From Tieghemiomyces parasiticus (lineage: Eukaryota > Kickxellomycota > Dimargaritomycetes > Dimargaritales > Dimargaritaceae), in contig JANBPT010000286.1 in NCBI GenBank assembly GCA_027575765.1, positions 1-47,681 on the forward strand: 47,681 nt of DNA. Reading direction: 5' to 3'. The notes beneath the pieces are model-generated. The model saw only the letters and a list, made by a program, of their open reading frames with translations, had not been told where the DNA came from and ran no database searches. The translations under genes were made by a program, and so were the position numbers. Below, in pieces: positions 11,351 to 20,824 of this stretch. Each line of letters starts with the position of its first letter. The stretch's first letter is position 1.

Positions 11351-11362
11351 CTTATATCTATA
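11351..11362 (-). promoter_or_regulatory. TATA box of the small secreted protein gene
   Basis: On the minus strand the sequence reads TATAGATATAAG, about 130 nt before the ATG at 11225. It is the only good TATA in this position. Confidence 0.5.
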
Positions 11363-11650
11363 CGGTCCGGTACCGACCGCACCCGCGACGACAGGTCCGG
11401 GTCAAGAACCACCAGCCCTCCTGGCGGCGGCGGGATCACAGTAAGCGTAGGGTCAAGCCAAATGCAACAGGGGATGGTCGGCATCCACATGTGCCAAGCC
11501 AACCTTGACCACTGCCAGCCAAGTTGGTCGGTCGGAAAGTACGAACTTGCGGTCGGCCCTCGGTACCAGAATTCCCGGTCCGCCTCGAAGTAGCTGATAG
11601 ATGGCCATTTCCCTCCCTCGCTCCCCCCTTTCCGCTTTATTCTCATTAGT

Positions 11651-11659
11651 TATAAATAG
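11651..11659 (+). promoter_or_regulatory. Canonical TATA box TATAAATAG
   Basis: A perfect TATAAATAG on the plus strand. The next downstream plus-strand gene starts at 12625, so use of this box implies a leader of nearly 1 kb, mostly pyrimidine-rich, or an unrecognised short transcript. Confidence 0.4.
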
Positions 11660-12624
11660 TTCGTGTTGTACCAACCGCCGCCGCCGCCACTGCCAGCGGC
11701 CTACCATCACACCCGATGGCTGCTCTCTCGCCGCATCCGTCGGCTGCCACTGCCGCGCCTCTACCGCATTGTCGTCCGTGCGCAGTCTGGGCCCCCCTCT
11801 CATTGCTTCCAGCCCCTGCCCCTATTGGTAGCCCTCGTCGTCGCTTTGCTTTTTCCACTCTCTATTTTCGGCTAAGCAGTCAGGCATACCACGCGTGTGG
11901 TCCGTCGTATCCAGTCGTACGCTAGGTCGTCCATAGTGCCTACAATGTCATGTACGTGGCGGCGCAGGGCAGACAAGGTGCGAATCTCCGATCCACGCAT
12001 GCTGCTGGCCGCCACTCCATCGGGCCCATCAACGCCTCGCGTGATGCAGGGGTAAGCGACAGGTCGAGCACCTCGCCACACTTTACATTAACCATCTGCG
12101 GGCGTAAGTGATTAAAGGCGGGGGCGGTCTGGTGCTGTAATCACGGCGCGGTCGTGCGTGCAGACCAGAGGCTGCAGGCTGCGCTTGCCGCTCCCAGGAA
12201 AGTGCGTGAGTTGAAGTGGGGGGGGGATTCACCAATTTCTTCCTTTCCCCCCTCCCCCCTGCACGTACACGCCTCCGTTTTGATAAACCCGTGTCGTCGA
12301 GCCAGTGGGGAAGCGGCGATAGAAAAGTCTCCGCCGACAGCTCGGCTAACCACCCCCTCCCTCGTACCCTACCTTGGCCCGACACAGCACAGCTTCCAAC
12401 CTTCACACATAGTCTACACCCATCCCACAACACATTCTCCGAGGGCCTTCACCATCCTCCTCCTCCTCCTCCTTCCAGCCCAGCGCTCGGTCGTCCCTCT
12501 TGACCACCTATCCCAATCTTACGAGCCTGCTCATCCCCGCCCCGCCCACATTGACCCCCTCCCTTTCCTCGGAGGAATTCCACCACCACCAAATTAGCCA
12601 CCCGCCTTTTCACCGACCATTGCC

Positions 12625-14481
12625 ATGCCCGGTTCCCGGGACCCCACTGCGTCGCCCGACGCCCTCCTCCTCTCGCTGAAATCCGCTCTGACTACTTTGG
12701 ACGATCCCGCCAAGGGCCCGGAGCCCATGCGCGACCGGGGCCTGGACGGCCCCTCGAACCTGCCCAGCCGTGCCTCGTCACAGCTCCCACGGTCGGCCAG
12801 ACCTGCGTCGCCACGGCCCCCGGTTCCGGCTCCCCCCGGCAGCGAAGGCGAAGGCGACGACGATGACGACCTACTACCGGCCCGCGCCCCTAAAGCCTCA
12901 GGCCTTTTAGACCTGGCCCAGTTCTTGCGGGATACCGAGCCCCCACTGGTTCCTGCTGCCCTGTCGACCAGCCCGCTGGCCAAGGCCAAGCGTCCCAATG
13001 TGTTTAGCAACCTACGTGGCCTCACCAACCGACTCCACTTTGCCCGCGCGCCTCTGCGCGGTCCTGTCGAACGGACTACCACGCCCCCTCCTCGGTCCAC
13101 TACTCCTCCGTTGCTTCCGTCCGTGAAACCAACCACCCCTGTGCCTATCCCGGCGCCTGCCACGGCCACCGTTACCGGCAGCCCGCCCATCCGGCATCCC
13201 TCGCCATCCTCCCCCTTTTACAGCCAGCCCACCACGAGTAGTGCGATCGCCGTGACCACATCCACGCCGACCCGTCACCGCACAAGCCGCAGCTTTTCTC
13301 ACGCTCAGCAGCTCGCCGACCTCAGCGCTTCCCAGCCCCAACTCCCCACCCTCCTGGTCGCGGCCGAGGCTCCCACCGCCGAACGCAGCCGCTCCTCGGA
13401 TACGGTGCAGACGCTCAGTCCGCCGGATTGCGTGGTCACCCGCACGGCTGTGGCGGCGACAGCGGGCTCCCCGGCCTTGGGCCGGTCGCGGACCTGGAAG
13501 CTGACCCAGCCCCTGCGCGAACCGGCCGAAGGCACTACACGGTCCCTAGGCCGCCCTCCGCGTACTGGTTCTCGACCCGTGGCCGGCGAAAAGCGCGTGC
13601 TGGTGCGCAACTTTGCCAAGTATGACCCACGCCTCAACCGTGCGCACCCGCCACCGCCACCCTCCGCCGGCCTCGACACACTACTGCCCTCTCTCCACCC
13701 GTCGCGGTCCCAGCCCGACCAACCTCGGTCCCCCGACCTACATGGTGCCGAAATCTTTGCCCCACTCAACGAGCCACCCGCCGCCGTGGCCCCTGGTCTA
13801 ACCATTCCGCCCCGGCGCTCGTCGGCCGGTCGAACATCGTCTAGCCAGTCCTTAGCCGAGGACGGCCAGACCGTGAACCGCAATAGTACGCCATCCCTTG
13901 AAGCCCTGCTCCAGCGGGTCGGCGGGAACCTGACTCCCACCGAGCCCGTCGACCTGGGCGCCGTCATTGCCGCATCCCAGCGGCGCATCGCGCAGTACCG
14001 TCGCGCCTGGGTCGAGCTGGTGGCCGAGGAGTCGCCCCTACTCGCGTGGTCGCGGGCCCAGGGTCCCTCCATCACTACCGCCGGCGGCGGGGATGGATCA
14101 CCCCTGCTCAGCCCGCGTTCCCGGGTACTCATCGACACCATCATGGCCCAGCCTGACTCCGATCCGTCCTCGCCGGAGTCTCTAGAAGAACCGGTGGCCC
14201 CGACCGGTCGGAATCGGAGCTCGTCCGCACGGCCGCCAAGTCCCCACCGCCCGCGCAAGCGACCGGGTCTCTCGCCCGTCACGAACGCGGCGGACGGCTC
14301 CGCCCGAAAGGGGTCGCCCACCGAAGCCCGGGCTCTACTGGCGGCGGCGGGACCGCTGACGGTAGACGCTGCGGGTCGATCGGTGACGTCCGTCCCCGAT
14401 CTGACGCGTAGTTTAGCCACCTCGCCCGTACCCCCGTTGCCGCTTGTGCGACGTGGTGTCAGCGCTGGAACGGAGAGTTAA
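12625..14481 (+). CDS. Large disordered Pro/Ser/Arg-rich protein of unknown function
   Basis: Single-exon ORF of 618 aa with strong C/G-ending codon bias, starting at an ATG preceded by TTGCC. I do not recognise a family. Most of it is low-complexity and rich in Pro, Ser, Thr and Arg, with many SP/TP and RS sites and an acidic run at residues about 74-82. Two stretches look ordered. Residues about 93-107 read SGLLDLAQFLRDTEPP, similar to an LxDFLRxTxPP-type short motif I associate with fungal cortical or signalling proteins (from memory, weak). Residues about 441-475 form a helix-prone block containing AASQRRIAQYRRAWVELVAEESPLLAW. A basic PHRPRKRPG cluster near the C terminus could be a nuclear signal. 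It could be a scaffold or kinase substrate; no function is assigned. Confidence 0.75.
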   Translation: MPGSRDPTASPDALLLSLKSALTTLDDPAKGPEPMRDRGLDGPSNLPSRASSQLPRSARPASPRPPVPAPPGSEGEGDDDDDLLPARAPKASGLLDLAQFLRDTEPPLVPAALSTSPLAKAKRPNVFSNLRGLTNRLHFARAPLRGPVERTTTPPPRSTTPPLLPSVKPTTPVPIPAPATATVTGSPPIRHPSPSSPFYSQPTTSSAIAVTTSTPTRHRTSRSFSHAQQLADLSASQPQLPTLLVAAEAPTAERSRSSDTVQTLSPPDCVVTRTAVAATAGSPALGRSRTWKLTQPLREPAEGTTRSLGRPPRTGSRPVAGEKRVLVRNFAKYDPRLNRAHPPPPPSAGLDTLLPSLHPSRSQPDQPRSPDLHGAEIFAPLNEPPAAVAPGLTIPPRRSSAGRTSSSQSLAEDGQTVNRNSTPSLEALLQRVGGNLTPTEPVDLGAVIAASQRRIAQYRRAWVELVAEESPLLAWSRAQGPSITTAGGGDGSPLLSPRSRVLIDTIMAQPDSDPSSPESLEEPVAPTGRNRSSSARPPSPHRPRKRPGLSPVTNAADGSARKGSPTEARALLAAAGPLTVDAAGRSVTSVPDLTRSLATSPVPPLPLVRRGVSAGTES

Positions 14482-15083
14482 TGGTCCCGGGAAAGCCCTG
14501 TCGAGCCCTCCTCCACCCCTCCTTCTCCAGCCGTCGTAAATTGCCCCTAGCAGTCGAATTGCGCGTTGACCGTCTATGTATAGAGATGGGCTGCACCTAA
14601 TCTTTCCCTTCCATTGATTCGTCATACCACAGTATTTTTACCGTGTAATAGACCCATCCGGGCCCCTACACCTTGGTGCCCCAGACGCCACAACTCATTG
14701 TATTCATTAGTAAAGGTGGTAGAACTGTCCTACGAAAAATGGCCCACCCGTTGTCATGGGGTTTCGTGATTGCTATTAAGAAATTAATACATACTCCACA
14801 ATAATATTGTTTTTTTCAGATTTAGGGCCTTTGCCTCGCCTGAGGCGTAGGTAATGCGCCATTTTCCGCAGATATTACGACCGCCTATCGTCAAGGATGA
14901 TGGAAGAAGCCCCCTCGGCTTACCAAAATCAAAATACCCGGCCTGATAAAACCAATACAATTCACGGTGGTGTAAAATGGCCCGGTCCATGGCAGTCTTG
15001 AAAGTTCACCTCGTCAGTTTTGTAAAAGAGGACCCCTTAGGCCGCCACTCTTGTTTCTTCTGCGCCGGGTATCGTCGTCCGGG
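14482..15083. other. Convergent 3' intergenic region
   Basis: About 600 nt between two genes that converge. It is more AT-rich than the coding DNA. No coding signal was found. Confidence 0.5.
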
Positions 15084-18000
15084 TTAAATGGTCTGTGCCG
15101 TACGATTATTGGCAGGAAGGTCCGAGGGCAGGACCCATCGACTCCACGATATGAATTCCCGGCGCACCGGGCTGTGGTCGAGAGTACCAGCTTTGTCGCC
15201 CTGCCTCATTTTGTCGAGGGCTCCCTGCAAAACGTAAGCCTCTTCCTGATCGCGCGGGGCCGCCTGCCTCGCCGTGTGGAAGCGAACCCAGATGGTAAGG
15301 TGGATGGGAGGAGGACGCGGTTAAGACTGCCGATCAAATGTTGGTCCTAGTTTGCCGGGTTATCCATTGTGAGTGGAGAATTGGTTAGCGGTCTGTAACT
15401 CACCGTTCGGGCCACCACGTTCAAAGCAGCCAGCCAAAGTCGCTGGCGAAAGGCACGACTCCACATAACAGTTCGGATACCACTGGCCTGCTGGTACCGG
15501 ACGGTCAACTGGGCCACCAGGTGGAGCAGTGTCGCTAAAATTCGCAGCCAGTTGGGTGCATTGGCCCCGGGTATGATGGAGAGAAGGGTGGGGAGCAGCA
15601 GATTGCACAGTGAGGCCCGTGGTAAATAATTAGCATGAGTTAATTCAGACGGTTCCCACCCAGTGAGAATAATGATCAAAATCGGCGAATATCCTCGCTA
15701 GTCTCCCTTGCTCGAATCTAGCCAATGCATGCCGTTATTGTAGAGTGGACTTACGGGCTAATGTGGCACTTTGGCAGATAGTCAAGCGGCGAGCACAGAG
15801 CGTGAGAAGGTGATCGGTAGGTACCCAATCTGTTCTAGATAGGAGCTCCACCGTCAGCGCACCGACGTTGCCGAGTAGTGCGTGGAACGGCCGGTGAATC
15901 GGTTGTCCCAGGGCCCAGAGGAACCACCGTAGAAGAGCGGGTCCTAGCCCCCCGAGTTTCGTCGATACTAAATACGAACTTGGGGCGATATAGTTTGCCA
16001 AAGTCAGCCGTTGCCAAAATCTAGCGTCGGGGAAGACGGTTGGTAGCCAATGTAGGGCCGCAATGCGAAACGTCTTGGACTGACTGACGGTGGGTCACCC
16101 AGCCTTAGGCAATCCGCGTCCCTGGGATATTAAAATACTCACCGTCCGGGGATCTAACGGTAGGTAACTGATGACACAACAACCGAGCCAAGTCCAGTTT
16201 GCATTGGAGCAGGACCAGGTCGTAGAAATACCCACTCAGGGATCCTGCTGAACAGGGCCGACCCGCCGCGAGGAGGCGCGCGGTGGTCGACTCCAAGTTT
16301 CTAGCGGGCCAAGCGGTGCCGGGATGTATTGGCGGAGAATGTCCACAAGGATATTAGGAAGGCGGGTGGCCACAATAGGCACCGAAGATGGCGCTGGATC
16401 ATACGCTGTATCGGTACGACTTACTCCAGGATGCCGTTGACAAAAGGGACCACTGTGTCGGAGGGTAAGTGTGAGAGGTCGAAACGGTGTTTTGCATGCG
16501 CGTGACTCGTTTAAATGGCAAGGTCTTAGGTTAAGAGCGCCTGTGCGGTTAGAGAGAGTCTTGGCGGCACCCGGAATAGGGCTCGCGAAGTAGGATCACT
16601 TACTGTCAGAGAACCGGGGCAAGGTCTGGGCCGCACTGCAGGCGTGGGCAATGGGTCCTAGCGTCAACCAGGCTGGTTTGATACAGCCCAGTTGAAATCA
16701 CACGGCCGGTTCAGTATCAGGGTGAAAAGGTGGTACAGTTCCATGATAGGATTCCCATAGTTCCTTAGAGCCTGCGGCGGACTCTACCGTACGAGTATGT
16801 CAGTGACAATGTCGACTTACCGTGGTGGCGGGGTGGGAGCCGCTCAAAGGCATGGAGTAGGACATGTCCAACGGTGTACCAGTGGCCACGCCACTCGTCA
16901 CAGTCGGCTCCCAAGGGGCCGGATCTGTAATTACCGATCGACGCGATGGAAGTGCGGACCAGCGCCGGCCAGCCTTCGTGCGGCCCCGGGGGCCAGGCAA
17001 CCCCGGCCCAAAGCTCCTAGCCATACAGAAGCGAGGTTACAGAAACCGATAACGCGCAGCCCCGACAGCGATTGAGCATCGGGTAGGTGGAAAACGTGCC
17101 AGCATCAATCAGTAATGCCATGCCCTTCGAACCGGTAGGGTCGAACCTTTATAGCATGCGTCGTCGAAAGACATAATAATTCCCTATTGGCGTACTTACA
17201 TCGAGCAAGACTCGTCCCTCGGCCGAATTTAGTAACGTGGCGGCTGTCGCTTCGCCCGGGAAATCCTGAATCGGGACTACATTGATCAGGGCCCGAATCT
17301 GTTGACAACCCGCATTGCAGGGCGAGGCATTACTGATTGATTGTTAGATAATATTATGTGTGGGTGGCCCGTCCGGATATTTTTTTTGGATTTTGACAAC
17401 CACATGGTGTCCGCCTCCTCGTTACCGCGCTACGTACCACTTCCTTGGCCATCCGCCGGTAGTGCGGTAGGTCTGTAACCGCCTTCCACAGCCACGGGAA
17501 GAAGGATCCGTGACCCCAGCGCTCACAGGCTCGAAGGACCTGGGTCCGGTCACGTAACGAACCTGATTCCGCCCATACTTCGGCCAGTCGCTGCAGCAGG
17601 GCAGCATGAGTTCCAGGTCGAAATTCTGACACGGGGAAGGTGAACACAACTGGGTAGGGTTGACGTTGGTATCCGCTCCGATCCATTCGGTCCGAATGAG
17701 GGGTTGCTACACACTATGGGCATGGGTACTGACCTGTCTGGTGATTCAAGCAGGCTTGGCAACGCTGCGGGGCGAGCAGTCCGACAGAAGAGGGTCGGTT
17801 GGATGGGTCGCAAGGTCGGAGGGTACTAGTTGGTTAGCCGGTTACGCCATCCTGCGGAATTGGGCACTATATTACTCAACCTTTTTTTTTTTTAAAAAAA
17901 AACTTATAATTATAATTATAATAACGCGAATCACTCAGGCACGTCTATTGTGAGAACTTGGACGGTAATGAAGAGCCCCTTGGGGGCCAAACATAGCCTA

Positions 18001-18509
18001 GTCCCCGCTATGAACCTACCAGATACAGGAGCATGGCCTGCAGCTTGGTTGCCGAGTGAAGCTTGTGGGCCCAAGGCTGACCGACCAGAGAACGCACGGT
18101 CTCGTGACAGTGATCAATTTCCGACGGCAGTGGGCTGTCGTGTCCAGGACGAGGGAGGAGGAGCGCGAGAAACCAGTGATGGATCAGCGGTGTTACGAGG
18201 CACGGGAGGACAGTGCACGACCGTCCCAGCAACCGTCGAAACAGTAGGCTTTTGACTGGGGTGGTTCGGATGAGCACCAGGAAGGCTGGTAGAGGATTAT
18301 GTAGGGATAATCATTAGCAATGTCGAGATGGCGGTTGAGAGGGGACGCTGGGTCAGTCGAGCCAGGCAAATAGCCGTCAACTTACTTGGTAGTCGCTCCA
18401 GGCCGGGAAGGAGGTCGGCTGGGTGCAGCCTGGGGCCTGCAAGGGACCAGGTAGCCGCGGCGGCTAGGTGGACAGCCGTCACCTTCTGGATCGTATCGGT
18501 GGGTGCCAT
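15084..18509 (-). CDS. Eleven-exon gene for an uncharacterised helical protein (about 672 aa)
   Basis: I reconstructed this gene from splice sites. My exons are 18509-18386, 18285-18020, 17713-17438, 17298-17200, 17016-16821, 16672-16604, 16452-16425, 16300-16139, 16083-15755, 15693-15404 and 15263-15084. All phases agree and the total length is divisible by three, giving 672 codons plus stop. Donors are mostly GTAAGT or GTACGT. The least certain points are the exon 8 donor (16139 or 16143), the exon 4 acceptor (17298 or about 17335) and the 28-nt exon 7. The protein is leucine- and tryptophan-rich and predominantly helical in appearance, as in alpha-solenoid proteins. Examples are LLQRLAEVWAESGSLRDR and a hydrophobic run ILIIILTG. 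I do not recognise the family; no catalytic motif stands out. It is unusually intron-rich compared with its mostly single-exon neighbours. Confidence 0.7.
17879..17932. other. AT-rich patch within an intron: T run, A run and ATTATA repeats
   Basis: A T13 stretch is followed directly by A9 and then by repeated TATAATTA units. T13/A9 can fold back as a perfect hairpin. It lies in the second intron of the eleven-exon gene, so it is likely neutral intron sequence. Confidence 0.6.
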
Positions 18510-18915
18510 TGTAGGAGAAGCGAAAGTGCGCTTAGTTGCGATCGGGTTGGAGAGGTGTGAAAAAGTGGAAGCCGGGTAGCTCGACGCGTGGCAAGTAAAG
18601 TGAAAGACGGTGCTGAAAGCACCAAGGGTGTAAATGGACTAGTGACGGAGAATGGAGGACGCTGCCGAGGTTACCGCGGATGATGGTTACCTATACACCT
18701 CCTAGCAGATCCGACCCGACGTCCTTCAGCTACTGGCGCATACATGATGTGACTCGTGCCCGGGAAACCACCACATTCGTCTCTATGCGTTGAATCAACG
18801 GTGGTCAGAAGGTAGAGCGCGGCTTTACTAGTTTATTCACGCATATGTTCGGTACAGCGCCAAGGCATGTGGGCCCCCTCCTTCGCCGTCCTCCCAAAGA
18901 AAAGTATAGAGCGCG
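18510..18915. other. Intergenic: promoter of the eleven-exon gene and 3' flank of UBA4
   Basis: About 405 nt between a gene start and the upstream gene's stop, both on the minus strand. No TATA or other clear site is visible. Confidence 0.5.
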
Positions 18916-20368
18916 TCAGTACACCGGGAAATCCGGGTCAACACTCGCTGACCACGCGTGGAGGCCCCCGATTAGGTCGCGGACAGTCGAGTAGCCCGCC
19001 TGGCGTAGATATTGTACCGCCTCCTGTGAGTCGTTACCGAAACGGCAAACGACGTAGATCGGGTCGGCCTTCGGGATCTCGTCTATGCGGCCCGGTAGTT
19101 CGGACCACGCCACGTTAACAGCACCCGGCAGGTGGCAAATGGCGAACTGCACAGGTTCCCGCACGTCGAGCAGCAGATGGGGGACCCGCGCGCGGGCGGC
19201 CGTCGCGTAAGACGAGCAGGTGACGCGCTGGTTAGCCGGGAGGAGGGCTAGCGTTGAGGGGCCGTCGTGTTGAGCTTGGCCGCAGAGGGTCGGGTAATCC
19301 AGGAGGTGGGTGATGGTGGCGTCTGGTCCGCACACGGCGCACCGGGGCTGCCGGCCACGGAGCCGGATAGCGCGGAAAGTTGGTTGGCGAAAGGCGGAGA
19401 AGAGCATGAGGACCGGCGGGGCGTCGGGGGCGACGTCTAGCAGGACCTTGACCACTTCCAGCGCCTGTAACGTACCTAGTACGCCGGGAACTACGCCCAA
19501 CACGCCGCCCTCACTGCAGTTGGTCACAGCGGCAGGCGGGGGCGGTTCAGGGAACAGGCAGCGGTAGCAGGGGCCCCCGCGGTGATGGTAGACGGTCAAC
19601 TGGCCCTCCAGCCGCAGGGCACTGGCTGACACGAGTGGTCGGTCCAGCAGTACGCAGGCGTCGTTAATGAGATACCGGGTGGCCGCGTTATCAGTGGCGT
19701 CCACAACCACGTCATAGGCACTGAGGAGTTCCAAGGCATTGTCGGAGTTGAGGTGGATTTCGTGGGCCGTACACCGGCAGGCGGCGTTGAGCCGAGCTAC
19801 GGCGTCACGGGCCGACTGGGCCTTGGACATTCCTAGTTCCCCGGCGCGCTCCGTATGGATGACCTGTCGCTGTAGGTTGCTCACTTCAACCCGGTCGTGG
19901 TCGACCACGCCTAATCGGCCTACGCCCATGGCGGCCAGGTAGAGGAGGCATGGCGAGCCCAAACCACCGGCGCCGATCACTACCACGGCGGCGTTGCGGA
20001 GCTTGAGTTGGCCTGGACCCGGGGAAGAAAGGAGGGAGGGAAGGTGGGCCGAAGGAGATGCACATGCAAGAAGATTCAGTCGTTGGAAAGCCTGGTGGGG
20101 ACACGAGTCCAGCAACGCCCCTTGTGTACGCGCGTCGGCTGGGCTACCTACCAGTGACGCCTATCTCAGGCATGAGGAGGTGCCGACTGTAACGTGCGAT
20201 CTCCGGATTGGTCAGGTTCGTCACGGGGGTCGGGTCGGTAGCGGAGCCGACGGACGAGGTAAGGGCCTCGGCCCGTAGAGCGGATAGCTCCGCGCGAAGT
20301 TGGGCCACCTCATTAACTAGTCGCCGGTTTTCGGCCGTGAGCCCCTCGGGGGTACCGTGGTCAACCAT
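18916..20368 (-). CDS. UBA4: Uba4/MOCS3: E1-like adenylyltransferase with rhodanese domain
   Basis: Two exons, 20368-20152 and 20012-18916, joined in phase 1 across a 139-nt intron, give 437 aa, close to the usual length. The N terminus (about 15-40) is a short coiled coil. The adenylation domain follows with nucleotide-binding GAGGLG (86-91), CYRC (221-224) and CAVC (297-300) pairing as the structural zinc site, and the conserved Cys238 in TNCSEGGVLG. The C-terminal rhodanese domain carries the persulfide Cys395 in CRFGNDS. The family activates Urm1 by adenylation and thiocarboxylation for tRNA wobble-uridine thiolation and protein urmylation, and in many eukaryotes also MOCS2A for molybdopterin synthesis. 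All key residues are present. The gene is divergent from recyclin-1 with 456 bp between starts. Confidence 0.96.
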
Positions 20369-20824
20369 GGGATGGGTTAAAGGCAGGTCGTAAGAAAAGA
20401 AGGGTCTGCGTTCCAACGCATGGAATAACTAGTGGCCAAGGGCAATCCAGGGTACAGGTATGGCAAGGGTATATCGGGCGGAAGGGATTGGATGCCGTAG
20501 GCCTTGCCTCCACTCTTAGAAGGGAGTCAGGGCCCCACCTTCCGGGCCTATCCCAGCCCGGCGGTCATCCGTTGGGGCTAGTAATGTGTCCCTGGCCTAT
20601 GTTACGGCGCCTGCCGGGTGGTTGTAGTAAAGCGGACGCCGGAGCCAGGACGGGGTCTGAATGTCCTGCGAACCCTTCACATGGCATCCAAGACATGCGG
20701 GCCGCCCTCCGCTCATCTCCCGGCTACGGACGTGAACCCCCTCCCAACCGCCGCAATTCCACCCCACGCATAGTTCACCGCACCCATCCCTCACACCACT
20801 CACCGCATCTTTCCTCGCCCGTCG
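20369..20824. promoter_or_regulatory. Shared divergent promoter region of UBA4 and RCY1
   Basis: 456 bp between the two start codons. No TATA box is obvious on either strand; such TATA-less, compact divergent regions are common for housekeeping genes. CT-rich sequence precedes the recyclin ATG. Confidence 0.45.

Larger units (their letters stand above)
11226..12624. other. Divergent intergenic region between small secreted protein and Pro/Ser-rich protein genes
   Basis: About 1.4 kb with promoter elements for both flanking genes, including TATA boxes on the minus strand (11351-11362) and plus strand (11651-11659). From 11660 to 12600 the plus strand is mostly CT-rich, resembling the long leaders upstream of the two transcription factor genes. 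A 69-codon plus-strand frame at 11716-11925 has no recognisable feature and I do not call it. Confidence 0.5.

Noticed and set aside
13305..14420. 371-codon open frame on the minus strand
   Set aside because: It is antisense to the Pro/Ser-rich gene. High-GC genes with strong codon bias often leave long open antisense frames, and this one has no recognisable protein features.
17119..17145. GGTTCGACCCT on the minus strand, like a tRNA B box
   Set aside because: No matching A box or acceptor-stem pairing at tRNA spacing. It lies in an intron of the 11-exon gene.
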